Below, piece by piece: positions 8,064-16,543 of a stretch of 36,559 nucleotides of DNA (the stretch's first letter is position 1; the number at the start of each line of letters is the position of its first letter). The notes beneath the pieces are model-generated. The model had not been told where the DNA came from. It saw only the letters and a program-made list of their open reading frames with translations, and did not search any database. Both the position numbers and the translations under genes were made by a program. Origin of the DNA: Schleiferiaceae bacterium (GTDB lineage Bacteria > Bacteroidota > Bacteroidia > Flavobacteriales > Schleiferiaceae); assembly GCA_030833905.1 (NCBI GenBank), contig JAURGG010000009.1, positions 1 through 36,559 on the forward strand. Reading direction: 5' to 3'.

Positions 8064-8733
8064 CCACTTTCTTCAAAGCGGCTTCCAACGCGTACTACCA
8101 AAACGATGCCCAACGTGCCCTGACGGCACTGTGGCACAAGCACATCCGGTGTGCTCTACCTGCTGGGCCCAACTCTGGTCCTCGGTGAATCCGTACCCCC
8201 TCAATCTGAGCTTTGCTCAGGGCGGAACCGCGCTGCTGCCCTACCACCTGCCGCACGTGACTCACACGATGCGATCCATCAAGTTTGGCAACCGGCCTGA
8301 CCTCGCCGTCGCACTCGGAGGGCTCATGGCCAAGGCCATCCCAGTGCCCGCAGTTGATGTACTTGTTCCCCTACCACTACGGGCCGACCGCTACTACTCA
8401 CGCGGTTACAATCAAGCAGAACGCATTGCCCAAGGTCTGAAGGCCGTCTGGGGCCTACCTGTCGCAGTAAACCTTATTCATAGGCCCCTGACCATTCAAA
8501 ACTTCGGAACCAAGGCACAAGCCTCCCGCGCAGAGTCCGACCGATTCGGGATCTATGGGGCCTATGAAATCCCGGAACCCGAACTCCTTAAGGGTCTTCG
8601 CATCGCTTTGGTCGACGACACCCTCACCACGGGGAGCACCCTCAACGCCGCCGCAGAGGTGCTCCAAAAAAAAACCAGGGTGGCGGATGTGATTCCGCTC
8701 ACCCTGGCTTACGCCGTTCGGCTAAGATCCTAG
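8059..8733 (+). CDS. comF: ComF family phosphoribosyltransferase-like protein
   Basis: The 224-residue product has the ComF layout. An N-terminal zinc-ribbon-like part has two Cys pairs (CPTC near residue 17 and CSTC near 33). The phosphoribosyltransferase fold follows, with the conserved LVPLPLRADRYYSRGYNQAE block and the PRPP-binding loop VDDTLTTGSTL. ComF proteins help handle incoming single-stranded DNA in natural transformation, and radA in the same window acts in the same process. ATG 8059 was chosen over a GTG two codons upstream. A run of nine A at 8666-8674 lies near the 3' end. The stop TAG shares four bases with the stop of the convergent T9SS gene. Confidence 0.92.
   Translation: MYHFLQSGFQRVLPKRCPTCPDGTVAQAHPVCSTCWAQLWSSVNPYPLNLSFAQGGTALLPYHLPHVTHTMRSIKFGNRPDLAVALGGLMAKAIPVPAVDVLVPLPLRADRYYSRGYNQAERIAQGLKAVWGLPVAVNLIHRPLTIQNFGTKAQASRAESDRFGIYGAYEIPEPELLKGLRIALVDDTLTTGSTLNAAAEVLQKKTRVADVIPLTLAYAVRLRS
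8666..8674 (+). repeat. A9 homopolymer inside comF
   Basis: Nine consecutive A encode a QKK segment about 20 codons before the comF stop. Runs of this length are prone to slippage, which would alter the ComF C-terminus. Confidence 0.9.
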
Positions 8734-11700
8734 CGCTCGATAACGAGGCGCTGTACTCCTGTTGCCTCTTCAGTTTGAACCTCCAAGAGGTACAGACCTG
8801 AAGCAAGACCACGCAAGTCGAGGTCGACCGTAGCGGTACCCGCGGCGAACGAAGTGTTTGTAGCGGTGAGCTGAGCTCCAGTGATCGACATAACTCGAAC
8901 CACTGCTGTGCCTGAAGCCTGCATTGGGAACTCAACACGAACCAATCCAGTGGTTGGATTCGGGAACACACGCAGCGTAGCGAGCGCGTTCTCGCCCATA
9001 CCCACAGTAAAGTTCAACGTGTCGCTCACTGATCCACAATCGTTGCTCACCGTAGCCACTGCGAATGCTGGGCCATTGGTTCCGAACGACTGAACTGTGC
9101 TGGTACCTGTGGCGCTTCCGCCATTGCTGAAGCTCCAGCTCACGCTTGACGCATTGGTCGTTGCGTTGAACTGAATCGTCACAGGATTCATTGACAGAAC
9201 CGTGTAGGTGGCGCTAATCGTAGGCTGTGGCGCGTTGGCCGTAGTTACGCTCGCGGCCGAAGACCACGGACTCGTACCTGAAGCACAAACATCCTGAGCA
9301 TACACGTCATAGGTCATATTCGGCATCAAACCAGTGAGGTTGGTCGTTCCACCGGTCAAGCCAGTCAGTGACGTACCTGAGCCAGGAGTAAATCCGGCAG
9401 GGCCGTACTCGAGGTTGGTGCTTACCGCAGAGCTACCTGAAGTCCATGTAACTGTAGTAGACGAACACGTGGTGCTACCCGTCGCGTTCAATCCCGTAGG
9501 AACCGCACACGGCGTGCACTGAGCTACGTAGCTGTTCCACGTGCTTCCCGCGATCAATGTTGAGTTAAATGGCATCGTCGACAATGTGTCACCAAATGGA
9601 CCTACTAAGTCAAATCCAATCTCATTGGCATACGAACCTCCGCTCGTTACTACAATGCGTACTGAGTCACCGGCGCAGAACTGTGCCACGTCTTGAGCTG
9701 CGCTTCCGGTCAAGAACGTAAAGTCCTTAACGGTAACCCAAGAACCAGAAATCTTCTGCTGGGCAGTGATCACACCACCGTTCCAGCCGTCACCCCACGA
9801 GTCGTACATGTACATGGTTGAAGTACACTGGTTCGCCGGAGGACAAAGTGCGGTAGTGATGGTGTACGGGCCAGCCCATGAAGACTGGTCATTTGCCGCG
9901 CAGCTATCCTGAACGTAGAAGTGGTAGGATTGGCCTGGCTGCAAGCCGTTCAATGTGTACGGACTCGACACACCCCAAACCATGGTTCCTCCAACACCAG
10001 TTCCGGTACCTTGCCAGAAGCCTACAGGGCCCCAGAAGATGTTCGAGCCAAGCGGAGTACCCGAAGGCGCACTCCACGAAATACCTGCACTTGTAGTAGA
10101 CACCGTACCCGCAACCACTGAAGCAATCGGCTCGGGACACGTAGGAATGGCCTCAACCACGAAGTTGTCAAAGAACACGTCTGGACCAAAGTCTGAATTT
10201 GCCACGAATCGGAAGATTGCGTCGCTACCAATCCATGACGTCGGAAGGTATACCGTAGTGTCCACAAAGGTTCCTGGAACCGTAGTTCCTGCGCCTGGGC
10301 TATTGAAGCTTGATCCAATCAAATTCACCAACGTGTCCCAAGTCGTTGCTGAAGTGGTTTTACCCAAGAGCAAAAGCTGGTCGTCAGGGTAGAATGTCAT
10401 GAACTGGTGCGACCAATCAAAGCTTGCTTGAGCTGAAGCGTTGATCGTAACGGGGCGAGATGTCATCACGGCAAACTCACCAGATAGCCATGACCAGAAG
10501 TTGCCTCTCATGGCATAACCTGCACCTTGACTGTACTGTAGCATCGTCTTGGTTCCACCAGAATTATCCCAACATCCAAGCGGGCTCGCATCAAAGTTCT
10601 CGACATAAGGCATGGTAGTGCCCAAGCAGCTCGTCGTAAAGTTGATCGGGCCATACCATGGAGCCAAGTTGTTGGCACCACAAGAGTCCGCAATCCACAC
10701 CGTGTAAGCGGTGTTCGGAGCCAAGCCGTTAATCGTATATGACGTTCCGTTCACAGTCGCCTGGTTTGGAATGATTCCCGTGCCTGGATTGAAGCCCGAT
10801 GGGCCCCACGCCACCACTGAGCCAGGCGTAGCCGCTACACCGTGAGCCCACGCTACTACTGCACTCGTAGCTGCAGCTGATGCCGAACCATTAATGGCAG
10901 GCAAACAAGCAGGCTGAACCTCGTATACAAAGTCATCAAAACCGGCGTAGTTGAACGTTCCGGTGGTGCGGAACCCTACATGACGGTAACCCGAAGGCAC
11001 TACAGGGAACGGGATCGTGTATTCGTCCCAGTTCGCAGTAAGCGCGATCGTGTCAATTGGAATAAATGAGGATGGGTTTGAAGGAGTGCTTACAAGTCCA
11101 ACGACAAGGTTTGTTGTGGTCCAAGTGTAGACCTTGTGGGCACGGAAGCGAACCTGGGCGATGCCGCTGTCGAGGTCGCTAAACATTGGTGAAATAATTC
11201 CTGCACCTGCAGTTCCACCAGTGTACATCTGCGCATAGTTGGGTGCAGAGTAGGCCGTGGTCCCAGGGAATGCCGGAACGGTAAAGGTCGCTCCACCGTA
11301 CGGGGTCCAGCATTCTGGCTGATCGTTTGCGAGCAGTGCATCAAAGTTGTCACTGTAGCCAGTTGGAAGTGTAAAGCCTGCACACAAAGTGGTGAAGTTA
11401 AATGGACCTGACCAGATCGAGTTGCCGGCTCCGCCGCAAAGTGCCATGACGTAGAAATCGTAGGACGAGTTAGGCGCCAAGCCCGTAGCTACCGCTGAAT
11501 TGGTCGCGACGGTGTCAGAGGCTCCGGTACCAATAGAGAAGCCTGCGGGGCCCCACTGTACCACAAAACCTGAAGCTCCGCTCTGCCAGTTAAGGTTAGC
11601 CGTCACGTCAGTCACTGAAGAAACGCCCAGTTGCAGCGGCTCAGGACATGCTGGTTGGGCTTCAACAGTTACAAAATCCACGTAAGCATTCGGGCCAAAG

Positions 11701-13151
11701 TCTGACCAGCCGTAGACTTGTAGAACGATGGTGTCCCCTACAAATGCTGAGGGCAAGTAGGCAATTTCGTGCGAGAATACTGCTGCAGGACCCGTAGACG
11801 TGGCGCCTGGGGTGTTGAATGCCGATCCGCTTAGTGAAACCACGTTGGTCCATGCCGTACTGCCGAGACTGCGCACGCGCACCGTCAAGCTGTCAAATGG
11901 GTAGCTTGTGTTCGCCAAGTGCGACCAGTCCATAACCACACGGGCGGGAACGTTGATCGAGATTGGAGCTGACTCAAGAATGAACGACTTGTCAATGAAG
12001 TTCCAGTAACTAGCCTGGGCGTAGCCGGCGGTGTTGTGAATCCAATCCTCGTCACCCGAATCATAAGTGTAGCAAAGGGGTGGCCATGTACCGAAGCCTT
12101 CAGTGAAGGGCATTGACTGAACCAAACATGGAGTACATACGTTGAGGGGGCCTACCCAGCTGGAGTAGCCATTGCTTGCTGCAGAACAGTTGTTGCGTAC
12201 GTAGATGTCGTAGCACGTGCTTGCTGAAAGACCCGAAATGCTTCCGGTGGCGCTGGCAGCAACTACCGTACCCGAACCTTGGGTAAATCCGGCTGCGCCG
12301 TATTCGATTTCATACGTCGTTCCGACAAAAGAAGAGATACTGAAGTTCACACTCGTTGGCGTCTTCGTCGTTATCAACAACGAAGCAGGAGGGCACGAAG
12401 GAACTGTCCAAGAAATAGTTTTACCCGAAGTGATGCCACCAGTGTAGTTAAGGGTTCCCGTGTTTGCGGTACCCTGCAGAACTGAGCCCCAAACTCCCGT
12501 AGCGTTCGTGTAGTCAATTGAAGAACGAATGCCTACTTGAGCGGTCGCTGTGGTGCTTGACGTGTGAAGCTTTTTGTACACGTAGCTGATGGATCCGCTT
12601 TCGAGAATGCGAAGCTGAAACGTGAAGGTGTCGCCTGTACCTGAAGCGCCGTAGCGCTTAATCTTATTCCATTCCACGATGTACTCGCGGTTGGGAGCTG
12701 TGCCTTGTGACTTGAGGTAAATTGCCGCACCAGTTTGGCCTTGAAGGTCCGCAGCTAATGGAGCAAGCACCAATCCACCTGTTGGAGGAGTGGGTGAAAC
12801 TGCACCGTAAGCCGTAGACACCGTCATCGTAGCCGATGAAGCAGATCCAAGGGTCGCGTGACCATTGGTCGAAATGCCAATTTTGTTGAAGGATACCCCG
12901 TTGATCGAGACTGTAAAGCCAAGAGCAAAACCAGGACCTGTAGCGGCTGATCCCGTCGTCGGAGAGGCCGGGTCAACATACTCCTGGTCGTCCATAGTGG
13001 CCGATCCCAAGGTGTAGTCGGGAGAGCTGATCGGGGTGAATGTTCCGGCCGATTCGACAGGAAGTAGCGCACTTACCGACTGCGCCATGCCCATAAATGG
13101 AAGGGCTAGAAGCAAGCCGATAAGGCCGATGCGTTGCGTACGTTTGTTCAT
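8730..13151 (-). CDS. Large T9SS-secreted multidomain protein (FnIII / MAM-like repeats)
   Basis: The 1473-residue product begins with a signal peptide (MNKRTQRIGLIGLLLALPFMGMAQ). It ends in a type A T9SS sorting domain (about 1395-1473: VFPNPTTGLVRVEF, SGLYLLEV), so it should cross the outer membrane through PorU/Sov-type machinery. The N-terminal part (about 25-250) contains IGISTNGHATLG, typical of an exported beta-sandwich. Five FnIII-like modules, each opened by a Cys (C-P-E-P or similar) with WGP(A/S)GF and Y(D/T)(F/V)(Y/W)V motifs, alternate with MAM/jelly-roll-like modules containing ENFD or DNFD. A DSWGDGWNG module lies at about 1110-1215 and a PKD-like module precedes the sorting domain. 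The ligand is unknown; adhesion or matrix binding is inference. It converges on comF, sharing CTAG. Confidence 0.9.
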   Translation of the reverse strand: MNKRTQRIGLIGLLLALPFMGMAQSVSALLPVESAGTFTPISSPDYTLGSATMDDQEYVDPASPTTGSAATGPGFALGFTVSINGVSFNKIGISTNGHATLGSASSATMTVSTAYGAVSPTPPTGGLVLAPLAADLQGQTGAAIYLKSQGTAPNREYIVEWNKIKRYGASGTGDTFTFQLRILESGSISYVYKKLHTSSTTATAQVGIRSSIDYTNATGVWGSVLQGTANTGTLNYTGGITSGKTISWTVPSCPPASLLITTKTPTSVNFSISSFVGTTYEIEYGAAGFTQGSGTVVAASATGSISGLSASTCYDIYVRNNCSAASNGYSSWVGPLNVCTPCLVQSMPFTEGFGTWPPLCYTYDSGDEDWIHNTAGYAQASYWNFIDKSFILESAPISINVPARVVMDWSHLANTSYPFDSLTVRVRSLGSTAWTNVVSLSGSAFNTPGATSTGPAAVFSHEIAYLPSAFVGDTIVLQVYGWSDFGPNAYVDFVTVEAQPACPEPLQLGVSSVTDVTANLNWQSGASGFVVQWGPAGFSIGTGASDTVATNSAVATGLAPNSSYDFYVMALCGGAGNSIWSGPFNFTTLCAGFTLPTGYSDNFDALLANDQPECWTPYGGATFTVPAFPGTTAYSAPNYAQMYTGGTAGAGIISPMFSDLDSGIAQVRFRAHKVYTWTTTNLVVGLVSTPSNPSSFIPIDTIALTANWDEYTIPFPVVPSGYRHVGFRTTGTFNYAGFDDFVYEVQPACLPAINGSASAAATSAVVAWAHGVAATPGSVVAWGPSGFNPGTGIIPNQATVNGTSYTINGLAPNTAYTVWIADSCGANNLAPWYGPINFTTSCLGTTMPYVENFDASPLGCWDNSGGTKTMLQYSQGAGYAMRGNFWSWLSGEFAVMTSRPVTINASAQASFDWSHQFMTFYPDDQLLLLGKTTSATTWDTLVNLIGSSFNSPGAGTTVPGTFVDTTVYLPTSWIGSDAIFRFVANSDFGPDVFFDNFVVEAIPTCPEPIASVVAGTVSTTSAGISWSAPSGTPLGSNIFWGPVGFWQGTGTGVGGTMVWGVSSPYTLNGLQPGQSYHFYVQDSCAANDQSSWAGPYTITTALCPPANQCTSTMYMYDSWGDGWNGGVITAQQKISGSWVTVKDFTFLTGSAAQDVAQFCAGDSVRIVVTSGGSYANEIGFDLVGPFGDTLSTMPFNSTLIAGSTWNSYVAQCTPCAVPTGLNATGSTTCSSTTVTWTSGSSAVSTNLEYGPAGFTPGSGTSLTGLTGGTTNLTGLMPNMTYDVYAQDVCASGTSPWSSAASVTTANAPQPTISATYTVLSMNPVTIQFNATTNASSVSWSFSNGGSATGTSTVQSFGTNGPAFAVATVSNDCGSVSDTLNFTVGMGENALATLRVFPNPTTGLVRVEFPMQASGTAVVRVMSITGAQLTATNTSFAAGTATVDLDLRGLASGLYLLEVQTEEATGVQRLVIER

Positions 13152-13194
13152 TATTACACGGATATTAGGGTACAGTTCACAAATGTGGGGAAAA

Positions 13195-14355
13195 ATGTTT
13201 AAAAAACCATCGTTCGTTCAACGATTAATCGTTTTCGTTAACGCATTGACGCTTATCGTTGGCGGATGTGCGCTACCGACTCCGCCAGACGGGGGGCCGC
13301 GCGACACTGACGGACCGGTGGTGGTCGAATCGAGTGTTCCGATCGGAAGCACCTCGGTGCAAACCAATACCTTGACCTGGACCTTTGACGAGTACGTCGT
13401 GCTCAACAACCCGGGCGCCAGCATTCGAACGTCACCACCGATTCCCGGCGAGCCGCGGTACTCATTAAAGGGTAAAACACTTAAAATGTCGTGGGATGGC
13501 AGCCTCGAGACTGACCGCACCTACATCATTCAGTTCGGCAACGGAATTCGCGACTTGCACGAGAACAACCCCATGAGCGAGCCGTTTTGGGTGTTTGCAA
13601 CGGGCACTCAAATTGATTCGGGCCAAATCCGAGGTGTAGTCCTTAATCCCTTAACCGGCAAGCCTTGGGACAACCAGGCCGTGGTTCTGCACAAAGGTGA
13701 CGCTCCGGATTCCGCAGTCTTTACACCCCCCTTGTACGGTTCGCGGAGCGGCAAAGACGGTCGTTTTACCCTGCCCTATTTAGCCGACGGCAGCTACCAA
13801 ATCTTTGCGTTCAGTGATCCGGACGGCAATCTTCAGCTCGGAACCGGCGAAAAGTCGCCGGTAGCCTGGTTTTCGGATGGTGTCGACCCTGGAGACAGTC
13901 TTGTACTTTGGCTCGCCGACCCAACTACGAAGCCCGACAGTGTCGCTCAATTTCGGCAGCTTCCGGCGGACTCGTCTGGGGTCCTCAAGCTGACGGCAGC
14001 CCCAGCCACCGAAGGACCCTGGGTGCACCAACTGCGGCGCGACCGGATCATCGTTTGGCAAGGATTGGGTGCTGGCACCTGGACACTCGAAGGATTGAAA
14101 CCCGGCAAGTACCAACTTCTGAGCTTTACAGACTTGAATGAAAACGGCAAAATTGATGCGCCTGACTGGTGGACGCGCACCGAAGCCGAAACACCGATCG
14201 TCGATCCCGAAGCGATTGAGGTTACTGTGGGTTGGACGGTAGAGCGCCAGTGGCTTCCGGGGGCATCCCAAGCACCGCAAACGGGTCCTGGTCAGCCAGG
14301 AACGGGAAGCGCTTCCGTACCGCAGCAAGGTGGATTGGGTCCCATTCGGCGGTAA
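13195..14355 (+). CDS. Ig-like domain lipoprotein
   Basis: The 386-residue product starts MFKKPSFVQRLIVFVNALTL and has the lipobox IVGGC (Cys25). It is followed by LPTPPDGGPRDTDGP, the proline/glycine signature of a widespread Bacteroidota lipoprotein family with an SbsA-type Ig-like domain. That domain (about residues 45-150) includes LTWTFDEYV and WVFATG. Later segments (GKDGRFTLPYLADGSYQIFAFSD and LKPGKYQLLSFTDLNENGKIDAPDWW) look like carboxypeptidase-regulatory-type beta folds. The function is unknown; a surface or outer-membrane location is inferred from the lipobox. The last 44 codons, encoding a Pro/Gly/Gln-rich tail, lie antisense to the convergent amidase gene. ATG 13183 is an alternative start. 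Confidence 0.85.
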   Translation: MFKKPSFVQRLIVFVNALTLIVGGCALPTPPDGGPRDTDGPVVVESSVPIGSTSVQTNTLTWTFDEYVVLNNPGASIRTSPPIPGEPRYSLKGKTLKMSWDGSLETDRTYIIQFGNGIRDLHENNPMSEPFWVFATGTQIDSGQIRGVVLNPLTGKPWDNQAVVLHKGDAPDSAVFTPPLYGSRSGKDGRFTLPYLADGSYQIFAFSDPDGNLQLGTGEKSPVAWFSDGVDPGDSLVLWLADPTTKPDSVAQFRQLPADSSGVLKLTAAPATEGPWVHQLRRDRIIVWQGLGAGTWTLEGLKPGKYQLLSFTDLNENGKIDAPDWWTRTEAETPIVDPEAIEVTVGWTVERQWLPGASQAPQTGPGQPGTGSASVPQQGGLGPIRR

Positions 14356-15073
14356 CGAGTCGCGATGTGTGTACGTCTGCTGAAGCCAATACGTCACCCC
14401 AAGGGCCGATGATGCGGCTCGCGCCGCTGTGGTCCACCCCAAAACCATCCACACCCACTCGGTTGACGCCAGCCACATAGCACTGGTTTTCCATGGCACG
14501 CGCCGCCAGCAGCGTGGTCCACGCATTTTCGCGGGCCTCTGGCCAATTGGCGACCACGAGTAAGCCGTCGTAGGCGGGAGTCCCTTCGGCATCGAGCGTA
14601 TTGCGCAACCAAATCGGGAAGCGCAGGTCAAAGCAAACCGCCAGGCGAAGGCGCCATCCGCGCCAGGTGACGACGACGGCTTCGGTTCCACGTTCAAAGT
14701 CACGGTGCTCGCCCGCCACCGCAAAGAGGTGGCGCTTGTCAGCGGTGGTGGTGGTTCCGTCGGGTTCGATCCAAAAAAAGCGGTTGGCCACCTTTCCTGA
14801 CTCGTGGGGCACAAAAACAGACGCGCCCACGGCACACTGAAGTTCCGCGGCGAGTTCGATCAAAAAGTTGACCGCAGTGGCCGAATGGGCCGCAACCTCG
14901 CGCGCCTGCGGCGTGGCAAACCCCGTGGCAAAGGCCTCGGGCAGCAGGAGCACGTCGACGCTCCTTGGGGCCGGAAGCAGTGAGCGAATCCGTCCAAAAT
15001 TGGCCTCGGGATCGCACCAGGCGATGTCGTACTGAAGGAGCGCCACGCGCAACGGGCTCAGGTTAGCGGGCAT
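14222..15073 (-). CDS. Carbon-nitrogen hydrolase, omega-amidase (YafV/Nit2) type
   Basis: The 283-residue product is a nitrilase-superfamily amidohydrolase with its Glu-Lys-Cys triad visible: Glu46 in LLLPEAFATGF, Lys113 in DKRHLF and Cys147 in AVCFDLRFPIW. The Bacteroidota members with this pattern hydrolyse 2-oxoglutaramate and 2-oxosuccinamate, removing products of glutamine and asparagine transamination in the cytoplasm; substrate assignment here is by family. The domain ends with the conserved RFPFLADQDPF, followed by a 17-residue extension. The start overlaps the end of the Sco gene by 11 nt, so the two are probably co-transcribed. The 3' end overlaps the Ig-like lipoprotein gene by 134 nt in antisense. 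Confidence 0.88.
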   Translation of the reverse strand: MPANLSPLRVALLQYDIAWCDPEANFGRIRSLLPAPRSVDVLLLPEAFATGFATPQAREVAAHSATAVNFLIELAAELQCAVGASVFVPHESGKVANRFFWIEPDGTTTTADKRHLFAVAGEHRDFERGTEAVVVTWRGWRLRLAVCFDLRFPIWLRNTLDAEGTPAYDGLLVVANWPEARENAWTTLLAARAMENQCYVAGVNRVGVDGFGVDHSGASRIIGPWGDVLASADVHTSRLVTAEWDPIHLAAVRKRFPFLADQDPFAVLGMPPEATGALPSNPQ

Positions 15074-15755
15074 CGGGGAGCAGCAATGGAATGTCCTTGA
15101 TCAATTGGTCCACCGCCTTGGGGTCTGTGCCGTCGTAGTACCCGCGTAGACGGCCCTTGGCATCGACCAGCACTAAATTCTCGGTATGAATGAACGAGTG
15201 CTCGTCCCAGCCTTGGCCCTCTTCGAGCACGGCAAAGTAGCTGGTGCGCGCAAGGCGGTTCAACTCTTCTGGCTCGCCCGTCAGCAGCCACCACTGGGCC
15301 GAGTCGCAGCCGTTCCGCGCAGCGTAGTCCGCCAAAATGGGTACCGAATCGTATTCTGGCATGGCGGTATGCGATAAAATTCGGATCCGGCCGTCACCCG
15401 CGTAGGCGTCTTGGACCTTTCGCAAGCCGGCCGCCATATCCACACAAATGGTCGGGCATGTGGTAAAAAAGTAGCTGACAATCCGGACTTTTCCCTCGAC
15501 GTCGCGGGCACTACGGCGGGTCCCCGTTTGGTCCACCAAGTCAAATTCGGCCACTCGATGGTCCATGCCCTTGCCCTCAAGGCTGTCGGCGACGAGTGCC
15601 GGATTCAAATCCGAGGGATTGAGTATCGGAAGCTGCCGTTCTGGGCGCTGAATAAGGTAGGCCGCCGTGACTCCGGTCACGAAAATCACCAATAAAATGC
15701 CTATTTTTAGGTATTCGGACTTCAATAGCTTCCAAGTTGATTTTGGCACGGTCAT
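15063..15755 (-). CDS. SCO1/SenC family copper chaperone
   Basis: Sco proteins deliver copper to the CuA site of cytochrome c oxidase, or keep its cysteines reduced. This 230-residue protein has one N-terminal membrane anchor (about 18-36) and a thioredoxin-like periplasmic domain. The copper ligands are all present: C100 and C104 in TTCPTICVDM and H190 in SFIHTENLVLVD. The LSHTAMPEYDS segment replaces the usual SVDPERD, as in other Bacteroidota homologs. Its start codon is only 32 nt from the divergent mbnP gene, which places a copper delivery protein beside a copper capture operon. An 11-nt overlap couples it to the downstream amidase gene, although no metabolic link is evident. Confidence 0.93.
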   Translation of the reverse strand: MTVPKSTWKLLKSEYLKIGILLVIFVTGVTAAYLIQRPERQLPILNPSDLNPALVADSLEGKGMDHRVAEFDLVDQTGTRRSARDVEGKVRIVSYFFTTCPTICVDMAAGLRKVQDAYAGDGRIRILSHTAMPEYDSVPILADYAARNGCDSAQWWLLTGEPEELNRLARTSYFAVLEEGQGWDEHSFIHTENLVLVDAKGRLRGYYDGTDPKAVDQLIKDIPLLLPDAR

Positions 15756-15767
15756 CGCACGAAGTTC

Positions 15768-15784
15768 GGTAACGTAACTTTACC
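15768..15784. promoter_or_regulatory. Candidate operator: inverted repeat between the sco and mbnP starts
   Basis: GGTAA (15768-15772) and TTACC (15780-15784) form an inverted repeat with a 7-nt centre. It overlaps the putative mbnP -7 element TAACTTTA (15775-15782), which ends 5 nt before the mbnP ATG. The position suits a repressor controlling both divergent genes. The arms are short, so this is a hypothesis. Confidence 0.3.
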
Positions 15785-15787
15785 ACC

Positions 15788-16543
15788 ATGAGAAACTTTG
15801 TACTTTTTTCGGCTTTTGTTGCCTTCGCCTCCGGATGTACCCCTGAAGGCAGCGAGGTTTCGCTTGAACTCAGTATTCAGCCTAAATGGAACGGCCAGGA
15901 TCTCACGTACAGCAGTATGTCGCTTGTGCAGCCCGTGACGGGCGATACCTTTCATTTTGAGCGGACCGATATGATCCTCTCAGAATTCGCACTGATTCAA
16001 GAAGACGGCAGCCGCCTCCCGCTGGTCGACGAGGCCGGTGATCCAATCTATGCCTTCTTCACCAAAGGCAAACCTTGGGCTGTCACGGTTCCGGACAACA
16101 TTCCGAAAACGGCGTACTCTGGCATCGAATTCACGGTTGGTTTGGATTCCGCTCGAAATTTTGGAGACCCCTCGCAGTGGCGTGTGGGCCACCCGCTGAA
16201 TCCCACTGTCAACAACCTTCACTGGGGTTGGCAGGGCGGCTACGTCTTTATGGCCATTGAGGGCTTCTACCAAAATAACGGAGCGCGAGAGCCCTGGCTT
16301 TACCACATTGCCACCATGGAAAATCGCATGCCCGTGCGCATTGACGGCGACCTCGACCTGCGTGGTTCACGCCGCTTAGTGCTGAACTGGAACGCCGAAA
16401 AGTTGTTTTATGCCTTAAATGAGGTTCGCCCCTCTGAAGATGGAGCTTTTTCGCACAGCAGTTTTGATGGCGGAGTCGCCCACCGAATCTCCGAAAACGT
16501 AAGCCAATCATTCAGCTGGGTCGCCCTTGAAAATTTAAAATGA
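15788..16543 (+). CDS. mbnP: MbnP family copper-binding lipoprotein
   Basis: The 251-residue product has a lipoprotein signal (FASGC, Cys17) and the hallmark MbnP block at about 127-160: DPSQWRVGHPLNP then NNLHWGWQGGYVFMAIEG. In characterised MbnP proteins a conserved Trp is oxidised to kynurenine by the partner di-heme enzyme MbnH, creating a copper(I) site together with His ligands. His135, His145, Trp146 and Trp148 are the obvious candidates here; which are used cannot be read from sequence. The downstream gene overlaps by 4 nt (ATGA) and encodes that partner. In methanotrophs the pair sits beside methanobactin genes, but none is present here, so a methanobactin-independent copper role is inferred. 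Confidence 0.92.
   Translation: MRNFVLFSAFVAFASGCTPEGSEVSLELSIQPKWNGQDLTYSSMSLVQPVTGDTFHFERTDMILSEFALIQEDGSRLPLVDEAGDPIYAFFTKGKPWAVTVPDNIPKTAYSGIEFTVGLDSARNFGDPSQWRVGHPLNPTVNNLHWGWQGGYVFMAIEGFYQNNGAREPWLYHIATMENRMPVRIDGDLDLRGSRRLVLNWNAEKLFYALNEVRPSEDGAFSHSSFDGGVAHRISENVSQSFSWVALENLK

Noticed and set aside
7004-8188. 394-codon plus-strand frame
   Set aside because: It is antisense to xthA and the coiled-coil gene and runs into comF. Its translation is rich in His, Arg and Leu without any recognisable motif.
13780-14835. 351-codon minus-strand frame
   Set aside because: It is antisense to the lipoprotein and in another frame of the amidase gene. The amidase frame has an intact catalytic triad, so this is a shadow.
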